Shown piece by piece: positions 35,368 to 45,478 of a DNA stretch of 64,000 nt. The position numbers and the translations under genes are program-made. This DNA comes from Neoechinorhynchus agilis (Eukaryota; Acanthocephala), in the NCBI GenBank assembly GCA_051530055.1, contig CM121343.1, positions 3,906,001-3,970,000 on the forward strand, given 5' to 3'. The notes under the pieces are model-generated. The model was not told the origin of the DNA, searched no databases, and saw only the letters and a program-made list of their open reading frames with translations. Position 1 is the stretch's first letter. Each line of letters starts with the position of its first letter.

Positions 35368-35601
35368 TTAAAATCTTTTAAACTTAAGCCGAAAGACGGC
35401 GAGAGCTCGGGAATAAAGGTATTTTTCTAAAATCATTGCAACAGCTCTCTTCCAATTGTCCTTTTTTTTAAAACATATTTGAAAACGTTGACCACTTAAT
35501 TGATTTGTAGATGGGTATCGCAAAATTAGCCGTTTCCCAACTTTATGCGGAAGGTCAGAAGAATAAAGGTGTAATGGGAGAAGGATCTCAAGCGAGTGCA
35601 C
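35368..35601 (-). CDS. Unrecognised small ORF / last exon
   Basis: The 77-codon frame includes LYSSDLPHKVGKRLILRYPS, TNQLSGQRFQICFKKKDNW and KRAVAMILEKYLYSRALAVF. Composition is protein-like, with alternating basic and hydrophobic residues, and no antisense frame of equal quality exists. The initial codon is GTG, so it is probably a terminal exon of a minus-strand gene whose other exons I could not place in the 150 bp before TBL1XR1. Family unknown. Confidence 0.3.
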   Translation of the reverse strand: MHSLEILLPLHLYSSDLPHKVGKRLILRYPSTNQLSGQRFQICFKKKDNWKRAVAMILEKYLYSRALAVFRLKFKRF

Positions 35602-35753
35602 AGATTAAAGAAATTCTTAAATTCTACACTGCTTTATATGAGTTTTAACGTAAGCAATGTTTGCAAAAAAACCCATCCTAAAGAGTTTTATTCTTTTAAC
35701 ATGCTCTTGACCAATTTACACTCCCATGAAGACACGGGCTCGGATGGTATTGC

Positions 35754-38024
35754 TCAGTGACGGAGATCTACAATTGAAACTGCGCCATCTGATAAACTAG
35801 CACCGATCCTGTCGCCCCTTGAATTCCATGAGACATTAAAGACGCTTCCGGAGCATTTATATTTCTGTGCCAATCTACCTGCCTTAAAAGGTTTTTGCTT
35901 AGATGTATAAAAAATTGAAGCAATTATACCTGAATGTCCCAAATAAAAATTTGTCGATCAAACGATCCAGATGCCAGCAATTGTCCGCTAGGACTGAATG
36001 AAACGGAATAAACTGGTTCGGTGTGACCGGATAATACAAGCAAACAAGTCCCCTTTTGAACTTCCCATATTCTTACGTTTGATTCGAATGAAGCACTCGC
36101 CAACAACAATCTTCCAAACGGGTTATTGGTGTTCGGACCTGTCGGACTCCAACAAATGGTGTAGATTTCCTTAGTGTGACCATCAAAACTAAAGAGACAA
36201 TCTTCATTTTTTGGAGACCATACTTTTACGGTCATATCGTCGGAACATGAAGCTAGAAGTTGTCCTTGCGGATCCCATTTGATAGCGTTTATTTCCCCTT
36301 TATGACCTAGAAAGCTTCGAAGAGGTTTCTCAGCGCCAACTCGACATACATAGATCTTTTCATCGGCGGAGCATGTCGCGAATATTGTGTCAGTCTGCCA
36401 ATCAACATCGAGCACTCGAGATTCGTGAAGATGACTCGGCAGATTATGGGTTAAGAAAAGAACAGGGAATTTAATATTAACACCGAAATATTATCATTAA
36501 AAATTGAACAAATCCTGGACCCGGGGGGCACACATTTTTAGCATAACCAACCGATAAAACGTTTTATTAGCTGACACACACTGATGCCCATGTGATTTCG
36601 CCCTAATCAAAAAATCATTTTATTCATCGATAAAAAATCCTTTAGGTTAGTCAAAGTATTATTTTGGTGATAATAATCCCGGTAATAGCACATCAATAAA
36701 AAATTTTATTGTTCACGAAATATTTCGGAAGAGGAAAGCTCGCTTTTGTGAATTCCTCTTTCGAAATATTTCGCGGACAATAAAATGATTTTTCGATTAT
36801 GGTGAGTATATTCATTACACACACAAGTTAAAACACAAAAATTATTAGAAGTGTTCAGTTGATAAATAATTTTTTTATTAAAGACGTTTTGCGAACCTCA
36901 CAGTAAAGATGTTTATAATTTACTTTTTTTCATAATTGATTTATTTGATAATTTTCGGCCTTCGCCTAGGCCTTCTTCAGTCTATTGTTTTGTAAGTTTT
37001 TAGGCCGAAAATTATCAAATAAATCAGTTATTTGATAATTCGCTATGAAAAAAGTGTTGACAAAAGTACAAAACGATACTCGAGTGCTTAAAAGGGTTTC
37101 CGAGTGAAATGAATCCTCAATGACTCTCTTCTAATAAACAGTGATAGACCGATATTTTTGTTGTTGTTGTTGTTGAATACAACATATCGTTAAAAAAAGA
37201 TGACTAAGAATCGCACATTTTCCTAAAACTAAGCGACATTACCGTTCCCGCTTAATAAACTCCATATCAGCCTTTCTATACTGCTGTTCGCATTTGCCCG
37301 TTTCAGCGTTCCACACTACCACTGACCGATCCCCAGCCGACAGAATGTAGTTTCCTTTATTATTCCATTTAAGTGAGAAGATAGGTCCTTCGTGTTGTCC
37401 GAGTATTCCCTTCAGTTGTCCATCACTAGTCCATATACGTGCGAATCCATCAAAAGATCCGGTACCTAATAGGGTTCCAGATGGATCCCATTCGAGAGTA
37501 GTTACATCCATATTACAGGGAATTGTGAATACGTCGGTCTTGCGAAATGAATGTCGCAATACCAATTGCGTAGGTTCTCTTGGCTCAATAAGATTCCATA
37601 TACGAGCAGTAGAATCTCCTGAGCCGGTTGCTAGCAAGTCCTCAAATGGATGCCACGAGCATATAAAAACCTCAGATTCATGACCGCGCAAGTTCATTTG
37701 GTTAGTTGACGTCATCGTCATTATTGACTGCGCGTTGCCGTTACATGAGTTCGTTACGTCACTTTTTTCATTGGGCCTTGCGAGATGCGGCGGCGGCGGA
37801 AGCGGTGGTGGTGGTGGTGGCGGTACGACCATGTTTGCCATTTCGAGTTCGTGGAACTGTAGTCCTCTCTGGACGAGACTTATGAGAGCCATTGAAGGTA
37901 TCGAGGAAGGTTCGATCGACGAATGACTGAGACGACTCTCTACTCCAAATACAAAGGCAGAATGGTCGTAACCACACTCCTGAAGATACCGATAGATAAT
38001 ATAATTTAACTCATCCTTGTTCAT
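35754..38024 (-). CDS. TBL1XR1: TBL1X/TBL1XR1 (Ebi) WD40 corepressor subunit
   Basis: Three exons (38024-37243, 36434-35930, 35882-35754) encode 471 aa. The N-terminal LisH is [20 protein letters not shown], followed by [16 protein letters not shown] and [16 protein letters not shown] as in TBL1. A proline run ([12 protein letters not shown]) replaces the usual linker. WD40 repeats follow: [60 protein letters not shown], ending [23 protein letters not shown]1 proteins sit in the NCoR/SMRT-HDAC3 complex and exchange corepressors for coactivators. Both introns keep phase; the second is 47 bp, and the first (about 810 bp) holds two inverted-repeat elements. The start is 202 bp from the divergent importin gene. 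Confidence 0.93.
36670..36812. mobile_element. Inverted-repeat element in TBL1XR1 intron 1 (first)
   Basis: GGTGATAATAATCCCGG begins the left end. TTTTATTGTTCACGAAATAT pairs with ATATTTCGCGGACAATAAAA, and CGGAAGAGGAA pairs with TTCCTCTTTCG around a loop of about 15 bp. The right end GATTATGGTGAGTATATTC is an imperfect mirror of the left end. Confidence 0.8.
36925..37060. repeat. Inverted repeat in TBL1XR1 intron 1 (second)
   Basis: ATTTATTTGATAATTTTCGG and CCGAAAATTATCAAATAAAT are perfect arms around a 50-bp loop, with the outer TTTTTTTCAT and ATGAAAAAAG also pairing. On the minus strand 36980-36953 reads CTGAAGAAGGCCTAGGCG then AAGGCCGAAAA, a CUGANGA-stem-GAAA arrangement. Confidence 0.9.
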
Positions 38025-38226
38025 TAGCGCGAGACTTCATGAATGACTAGCACACGAATCCATTTCGTCAAGGTTGTGACGTGTGTGTGTGAATATACCA
38101 AATGCTCATGTGAATCGATTCTTTCGTGTTTGTTTAAGAAATGTACTAGGTTCCGGCAACGATCTGATATAGCCGTCAACTACGTGTTTGTCATACCTTC
38201 ATAATCTGTGGAGTGGTTTGCTTTAG
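38025..38226. promoter_or_regulatory. Shared divergent promoter region TBL1XR1 / importin-7/8
   Basis: The two ATGs point away from each other across 202 bp, so the genes must share or overlap promoters. The spacer has no TATA box at an obvious place; a (GT)n run lies at 38079-38091. Confidence 0.5.
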
Positions 38227-41200
38227 ATGAATAACCAGAAGATTGTACAACTCATTTCATTCACACTTTTACCTTCGACTCAGGAGGTAGCCGACAGGGA
38301 GCTGAAAAGGGTACGTCATACGCGTACGATTTTCATAATGGTTTTTCTTCATTAGATAGCTAATGTAGAAGGATTCGCCGCCAGTCTACTCAACATTAGC
38401 ACTTGCTCTAATCTACCTCTAGCGATTCGTCAAGCTTCAGTTATCTTCTTGAAAAACATCATTCGTCGACGATGGAATAAATCGCGAACTGGAATCATCA
38501 CCATCAATAATAACGATGATGATGGACCGATGCCTGCTGCTGATATGATCTATGTGAGACATAATATCTGTAGCCATCTTAGGGATGCTGACGATCTTAT
38601 CCGACGCCAATTAGTCGATATCATCAGGACAATCTTAGGATTTGAAGCCGATCGGAATGGCTGGCCCGAAATCCAGTGGTACGTCATCAAACTCATTAAA
38701 TCAAACGATGCAAAAACAGTGCTTGCTGCACTCATCACTCTACATGAAATTAACAAACATCATCAATACAGACTCAATCCTTATAGGGAATCAGTTTTTA
38801 AACTCTTTGGAGTCATCAGTCCAGTTCTGCTTGGTCTTCTAGAACAAGCAATCACTGAGGGAGAATCTGATACATCTTTCAAATTTATTCATCTGACTTT
38901 TAAAAGTTTTCGTCGGCTGATTCAATATGATCTTCCTTTAAACGAAATCCAACTTGAAGCCACTTGTGAATGGATCAACAAGGCCTGTCGAGTACTCAGT
39001 CTTTCTGTGCCTCAACGAGTGCAAAGAATCGGAGACGAAGCAATTCGGGAAAGTCATCCGTTTTGGAAGAGTCTTAAATGGGCTGGATGTATTCTCAATC
39101 ATGTAGTCGATAAATTCGGTAGACCAAAGGTTGCAACAAATGTATATGTTCCATTTTCCATGTTCTTCTTGGAAAATTTTCCGGGTATGTAATTCTATCG
39201 TTATTTTCAATCAATCACATTATTTGTGTGAATTTCCGGAAAGAGGAAGATGCTGTCTTTTTCCATTACCTCCGACGTGAAATAAGTCAGTGAATTTAAA
39301 TCCGAGATGCTTTCTATTTGAAATATTCATATTTATCTAAACGTAGCAAAAACTAAAAAAATGGCATCTAACTGGGGTGGGCCTAATTTTCTAGAGATGT
39401 TATTGTTTAGGTCGTTTGTGGACACCCGACAGAGATCGCGTTAAAAACGAATGTATTTCGACCGATTGATCAAATGACTCTGATTCAATCGGTCGAAATA
39501 CATTCGTCTTTAACGCGATCTCTGTCGGGTGTCCACAAACGACCTAAACAAGAAAATTTCCCTTCGAATCGGCATTATTGTTGAATATTTAAAAATTCCT
39601 TTTTATAACAGAACGAGTAGTGTCTTCATGCTTACAAGTTTTGTATCGATTTGGCAATGACGAGTATGTATCTTCAAAGGTAATTTTTCAGATACTGTTA
39701 TTCTTTGGCAAAGGGTACGTTATCCTTTTTGTGGCATATATATAATCCCCCTCTATTTTTGCTACTTGATTTTAGACTTTCATGTAATCGCATTTGGTTA
39801 CACATGAACGGACATGTGAATTTTTTGATCGATTCAGTCGTTTTCCGTTCACTGCACTTTAACGACGACGAGGAAGATATGATTGAGAACGAGCCGATTG
39901 AGTTTTTAACTCTAAAGCACGAAGCTGATTATGATTTCGATTGTTCTTCATTTGCAGCCGCTTTATTCATTCAAGCGCTTACTCGAAAACGCAAAGAAGG
40001 ATTCGATTGTCTTATGCATTATTTTAACCACAAATTCGGTCTCTATGCCCAATTATTAGCTAAAGACAAGGAAGTCGTATTGCATATGATGGGTATAAGT
40101 GCGTGTTCAATTATAAAACACAGTAAAGAGAATTACTCTCGCATTGGAGAATTTCTTACTTGTGTTGTGCTGCCGGACTGTCGATCCTCTGAAGCGTTCC
40201 TTCGATTCCGAGTATTCTGGCTTCTAATTGCATTCCGTAATTTACCTTTTCACACTGATGACGTTCGGTTGATTCTTAGTGAAGCACATAGATGTCTCTG
40301 TGACACAAAAAAGGAATTGGTCGTAGTTAGAGTTGAAGCTGCCTCTTTGTTCATTGCTCTTATTAAAAGACATAAATTGATACTGAGACCTGAAATCGAT
40401 TCAAACAAACAAACAATTCTAATAGAACTCCTTGACTTAATACGCGAGAGCGAATACGATGGAACCCCACGTCTACTCAGAGAGTTCGTTAAGTTAATCG
40501 GTACTGATATTTCTTTGATTGCATCCGATGTGATTTCATCTCTTGCTGATACGTACATATGTCTTGTGATGAGTTCTATGTCAGCAGCTTCTAATAATGA
40601 AGAAGATCAATCAGAAGAAGTCGACGAATCGCGAGCTATGGCCGTAATGGAAATCAGTCAAGCACTCTGTAATATTTTGAGCTCTTTGGATTGCAAAACA
40701 TGCCCAGGATATTCAAAGATAGAGACTAATGTACTTAGAATTGCTCGCTTCGTTTTAAGCCATCCCAGCCTCGAATTCCTTTCTGATGTAATAGAACTTA
40801 TTTTTGAAATCACCAACGATCGCATAAGTGACGAATGCTGGACTATATTCGATACATGGTGCGAAATCAGTCTTCGGCATGATGGCGACACTTTCGTTGA
40901 GATGATCAACACGTTCTATAACTTTGTGAACAATGGTCGCCAGAGTATGTTCGAAAACGATAGACATACCTTACTTTTCAGGACTTGCAAAACCCTTATA
41001 ACCACCAACACAACCTCTGGAAGTGGTGACATCAAGGCAATGAATTACGCTGCTAAACTAATCGAGAACCTCGTTCTACAGAGTGCTAAAGTGGACGTGA
41101 CTAAATTCGACCGACGCTTATTTCTATCTGATGTAACTGATTTCTTCTTGGAGAAATTTCTTGTATCGGATAATGTTTCAAGCAATATAGTCAGCAGCAG

Positions 41201-42319
41201 TCTTCTAAATGTCGCCGCTGTACTGTTTGTTGATCTTGAAGTATTTGTTAGTCGGGTAGTGAGCCAAGATTCCACATTACCCGTATTCCTGCAATTTCTT
41301 GAGAAATGGATAAATCGATGTACCAAGTATAAAAGGTGCGCGATCACTTGAGAATAATTAGTCGATTAGATCCAAAATTATTTTAGACTTCATGCTCAAT
41401 TGCTTCAAGTTGTGGGATTCTCGCGTCTTATAGATATATACGCTACCTCTGCATCTTTACGGCTTTCTCCTGAGCACCCCCAGCATGGTCTGGGCAGAAA
41501 TCTTTGCGCAGACATAGAAGCTTTGCTGCCTCAAATCGGTCAAGCGATTTTTATCTCGGTCCATCAACTCCAACGAACCCTTGAAGGTTAGAAGAGCGTA
41601 GAGCAGGGTTGCGAGTTCGTGTATCAATAACTTTGTTTTTTGGAATTTTTCGACATTCAACCCGAATACCTTTAACTTTTCGTGGTTTTAGCAAAGCAAA
41701 AGCTGAATAATGAAGTGGCAAACAGTTTATATGATGAGGATGAGAGTGTCATTGGAAGTAGTGATGTTTCGTCATTGGAGGGCGATAGTCCAGACGATGA
41801 ATATGAAAACGGCTCTGAGACCACCGATAGTGTAATAAAATCGTATAACCAACTCAAAATGGTTGAGTCGGCCAGCGCAAGCATCGGTGTTGCTACGGCT
41901 TCAAATGTCTTATTAAACCACCAGGTTCAATCAGCTTCTCATTTAAATCCTTGTCATCCTTACAATGAATGCAACATAATCATTGGATTTGTGATTGAAG
42001 GGGCGGGTGATCATAGATTATAACTCAATCGCAATCCTTAAGTGATTTTCCTACTTGGATTGATGGATCCAACGGCGTGGACGGACTGCGATTAACGCGG
42101 TGCGCACTTCAGCGATTCAAAACGGCAGAAATCGGTGCTTACAATCTATTGGTTGACGCGATACCGGAGAAAGATGAGTTTCTAAGATGTTTGAACTTCA
42201 GCGACGAACGGCGATTTATCAAAGTTCGCAGAACATTAAATCGCAATGGCAATCCGCAAGTTGTACAGCCTCCTCCCATAACCGGAGCGAAGGAAGCAGA
42301 AGTAACGCGTGCGATGTGA
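38227..42319 (+). CDS. IPO7: Importin-7/8 (karyopherin-beta family nuclear import receptor)
   Basis: At least seven exons: 38227-38310, 38356-39184, 39612-39663, 39776-41335, 41387-41587, 41692 to about 41945, and about 42040-42319. The first five junctions keep phase. The N-terminus MNNQKIVQLISFTLLPSTQE, then FAASLLNISTC and LAIRQASVIFLKNIIRRRW, matches the importin-beta N-terminal HEAT repeats that bind Ran-GTP. Later, CSSFAAALFIQALTRKRKEG and VVRVEAASLFIALIKRHK align with importin-7/8. A mildly acidic stretch (DSPDDEYENGSETTDS) occupies the place of the family's strongly acidic loop, and ALQRFKTAEIGAYNLLVDAI matches the C-terminal tail. Importin-7/8 carries ribosomal proteins, histones and SMADs into the nucleus. 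The 427-bp third intron holds a long inverted repeat. The last acceptor is not resolved. Confidence 0.88.
39389..39555. repeat. Near-perfect inverted repeat in an importin intron
   Basis: TTTAGGTCGTTTGTGGACAC through GTCAGAGATCGCG-type sequence to AATGTATTTCGACCGATTGA is mirrored almost perfectly by TCAATCGGTCGAAATACATT to GTGTCCACAAACGACCTAAA. The arms are about 70 bp and the loop is about 14 bp. AAATTTTCT/AGAAAATTT at the ends extends the pairing. Confidence 0.93.
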
Positions 42320-42373
42320 GAGCGAAGAAGATTGTAATAAACTTCATGCAATTTCATTAATCAAAATAACACG

Positions 42374-45371
42374 CTACATTGGCATTATCGGTTTGTAGAA
42401 ACATGTAGTTACGTACTTCTCCCTGAAACGAGTAGTGGTGCTCAATACCAGCACTCCGTCCCTTATCGATAAAGCATACAAGTGTCGAAGCATCACGTGG
42501 TTCGGCTCAGGAAGGAGAGTTGGCTCACAATGCGTCGATGTGTCTTTGTTCAAAATAATGTTTGTAAGATGTGGAGGAAGCATCGGTGGACGATCAAGCA
42601 CATTCGCAAACGCTCTGGGCGGGATCTCATCACCGTAAGACAAATTTTCGCTACCTATGAAATCATCGCTAGCTTCTGGCTCACCTGCAACAACCGCATT
42701 TGACGCAATCACTTGAGACTTACAAACCGAATTGTTCCGAAGATGATTCATCTCGGCATCCGCTTTAAGTGCACTCATCACGTCAAAGTCACTCTTTCTT
42801 ACGATCACAATATTGTTCTGGCCGTTAAAACCATCACTTAAGAACGCTGATTAACAATGATACATTAAAGTTCGCCGTAGTTGTGGCAAAAAAAGACTTG
42901 GAAAATAGTTTATACGTTATTTTAAATCTTAGAAGAGGGTGTCAATGTTTTTATAGAAATAAAAAGTGCATCCTGCCGCAATAACTTAATACTAAGGGAT
43001 AAATTTCAGGTTTGACCACATTGAAAGAAAATCCGCCGGGATGATAAACCCCAGATTCGCCGTAGTTGTGGCAAAAAAGACTTGGAAAATCGTTTATACG
43101 TTATTTTAAATCTTAGAAGAGGGTGTCAATGTTTTTATAGAAATAAAAAGTGCATCCTGCCGCAATAACTTAATACTAAGGGATAAATTTCAGGTTTGAC
43201 CACATTGAAAGAAAATCCGCCGGGATGATAAACCCAGATTCGCCGTAGTTGTGGCAAAAAAGACTTGGAAAATCGTTTATACGTTATTTTAAATCTTAGA
43301 AGAGGGTGTCAATGTTTTTATAGAAATAAAAAGTGCATCCTGCCGCAATAACTTAATACTAAGGGATAAATTTCAGGTTTGACCACATTGAAAGAAAATC
43401 CGCCGGGATGATAAACCCCAGATTCGCCGTAGTTGTGGCAAAAAAGACTTGGAAAATCGTTTATACGTTATTTTAAATCTTAGAAGAGGGTGTCAATGTT
43501 TTTATAGAAATAAAAAGTGCATCCTGCCGCAATAACTTAATACTAAGGGATAAATTTCAGGTTTGACCACATTGAAAGAAAATCCGCCGGGATGATAAAC
43601 CCCAGATTCGCCGTAGTTGTGGCAAAAAAAGACTTGGAAAATCGTTTATACGTTATTTTAAATCTTAGAAGAGGGTGTCAATGTTTTTATAGAAATAAAA
43701 AGTGCATCCTGCCGCAATAACTTAATACTAAGGGATAAATTTCAGGTTTGACCACATTGAAAGAAAATCCGCCGGGATGATAAACCCCAGATTCGCCGTA
43801 GTTGTGGCAAAAAAGACTTGGAAAATCGTTTATACGTTATTTTAAATCTTAGAAGAGGGTGTCAATGTTTTTATAGAAATAAAAAGTGCATCCTGCCGCA
43901 ATAACTTAATACTAAGGGATAAATTTCAGGTTTGACCACATTGAAAGAAAATCCGCCGGGATGATAAACCCCAGATTCGCCGTAGTTGTGGCAAAAAAGA
44001 CTTGGAAAATCGTTTATACGTTATTTTAAATCTTAGAAGAGGGTGTCAATGTTTTTATAGAAATAAAAAGTGCATCCTGCCGCAATAACTTAATACTAAG
44101 GGATAAATTTCAGGTTCAACTACACTGAGAGAAAATTTGTCGGGATGATAAAGTTAGAGGTTTCTTTTAACAAAGATCTTCATTAGAATTCTAATTTCAG
44201 GTTTATGAGAATTAAGCACGGTGCACAACATATTTGAAAATGTATATATTTTCATGGATCGCGGGACCACTGAGCGCACTTTAAGAATAGAAAGCGGTTG
44301 GAAATACAGTGATGATATTGCGGTTTGATTGAAAGTGCCACTGAGGCAAAGAAGATTGAAGTTTAAGAACGTGTTACCCAGGCCTCCAACAATACGCAAA
44401 GTTTCGAGCGGTTCGCGATAAAATCATGTTAGACCGATATCTCCGCTGCAACAAATTGCACACGGATAAAGATGTTCCTCCTTTCTCGTCGGAGTTGGAA
44501 AATGGTTTGTAAGAGAAAATGGATACGATCAAAATACCAAAACCTCACAAAAAGATTAATTTGTTGTATATTAACGATTTAAATGGGGGGGTTTAAGCCG
44601 AGAATGTACCATCGGGTAAATTCGAAGCGCCAGTCCCAAACCCGGTTAAATGGGGAGGGTTGACGTCAGGAAGGGCATCCGGTCGTAAAACCCTGTGCCA
44701 AAACTATCTAATTTCGAACTTGTTAGTTAAGAGCAAGGAATTGAAAATAGACGTCAACATAGTACAATAAATTTCAACTGGCTGCCAATAGAAATGAGCA
44801 ATCAGCGTTAGAGTACAGCTGCGTCATTCATTGAGCACTCCCATTTACCGTCGGCGATAAATTTGTATTGATGTTCACCTTCTGGAAGTTCCAAAATAGC
44901 TAAGAAATCACAATCAGACTTAACCATAGGTACTTTATGTGTCCATTCGGTAAATGAACCGATTAAATATACCTCTTTGACTTTGGTTAACAAATTTTTT
45001 GGATCGTATCGAAAGACAACGGGGACAGTTGGTTGTTGGTGTAATTGCACACAAGTTGACGTAGGGCCTGAATTCGGCATGCTAAGACCGGAATCAGACG
45101 AATTTTCGGCGTTGGACAAATCAGGGTGAGCTCCTAACGATAGACGTTGTAGATTGATGCTGAGGCTGTCTTTGATGCATTTAGTAGCTGAAAGAGGCTT
45201 TGTAGAATTTGATTCAGAACAATGCCGAGTACGTTTGCAGACATTGGTAGTGAGGAAAGCTTCTGAAGTGCATACCTCATTCGTTGGGGTTCGAGAATTA
45301 TATGTTTGATCATTAACGACTGGCGACGTAGATTGCGTTGCATTATGATTGGTTGTGCTTTGATTACCCAT
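42374..45371 (-). CDS. PRKAB1: AMP-activated protein kinase beta subunit (AMPK beta)
   Basis: Two coding blocks. The first (45371 to about 44817) starts MGNQST, a good N-myristoylation signal as in AMPK beta. It carries the CBM48 glycogen-binding domain: VVFRYDPKNLLTKVKEVYLI, GSFTEWTHKVPMVKS and LPEGEHQYKFIADGKWECS. The second (about 42840-42374) holds NNIVIVRKSDFDV and the C-terminal ASC domain PPMLPPHLTNIILNKDTSTH, PTLLPEPNHVMLRHLYALSI, RFREKYVTTCFYKPI, which binds the alpha and gamma subunits. The beta subunit scaffolds AMPK and tethers it to membranes and glycogen. The ~1.98-kb intron is largely a 184-bp satellite; its exact splice sites are not resolved (the best donor, GCT|GTACTC, gives the wrong phase with the best acceptor). 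The 3' end is 54 bp from the convergent importin gene. Confidence 0.92.
42842..44155. repeat. Tandem array, 184-bp unit, 7 copies, in the AMPK beta intron
   Basis: TTCGCCGTAGTTGTGGCAAA recurs at 42871, 43056, 43239, 43423, 43607, 43792 and 43976 (periods 183-185, varying only in A or C runs). Units also hold ATCCGCCGGGATGATAAACC. They are almost identical, so homogenisation is recent. The final unit ends in a diverged copy (AATTTGTCGGGATGATAAAG). Confidence 0.97.
44580..44710. mobile_element. Tail of an RTE-like LINE/SINE
   Basis: CCAGTCCCAAACCCGGTTAA, then GGAGGGTTGACGTCAGGAAG and GGCATCCGGTCGTAAAACC, is a sequence I recall as a recurrent 3' tail of RTE-type LINEs and derived SINEs in many animals; that identity rests on memory. 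A part (CGGTCCCAAACCCGGTTT) also precedes the SINE head at 53.98 kb. Located within the AMPK beta intron. Confidence 0.5.
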
Positions 45372-45478
45372 ATCTAAAAATTACGTAACTGCGAATTAAA
45401 AGATTCCATGTTCAATGAGAATTCAGACACGAAAGAATTTAATGTTAATCAAGAAGTTTTTTCCATGATTGGATCCTA
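45372..45478. promoter_or_regulatory. 107-bp divergent promoter, AMPK beta / MIOS
   Basis: The AMPK beta ATG (minus) and the MIOS ATG (plus) lie 107 bp apart, leaving room only for a bidirectional promoter with very short leaders. The interval is AT-rich and shows no clear TATA box. Confidence 0.55.

Noticed and set aside
37735-37977. Glycine-rich and other ORFs opposite TBL1XR1
   Set aside because: They are shadows of the proline codon run in the real exon.
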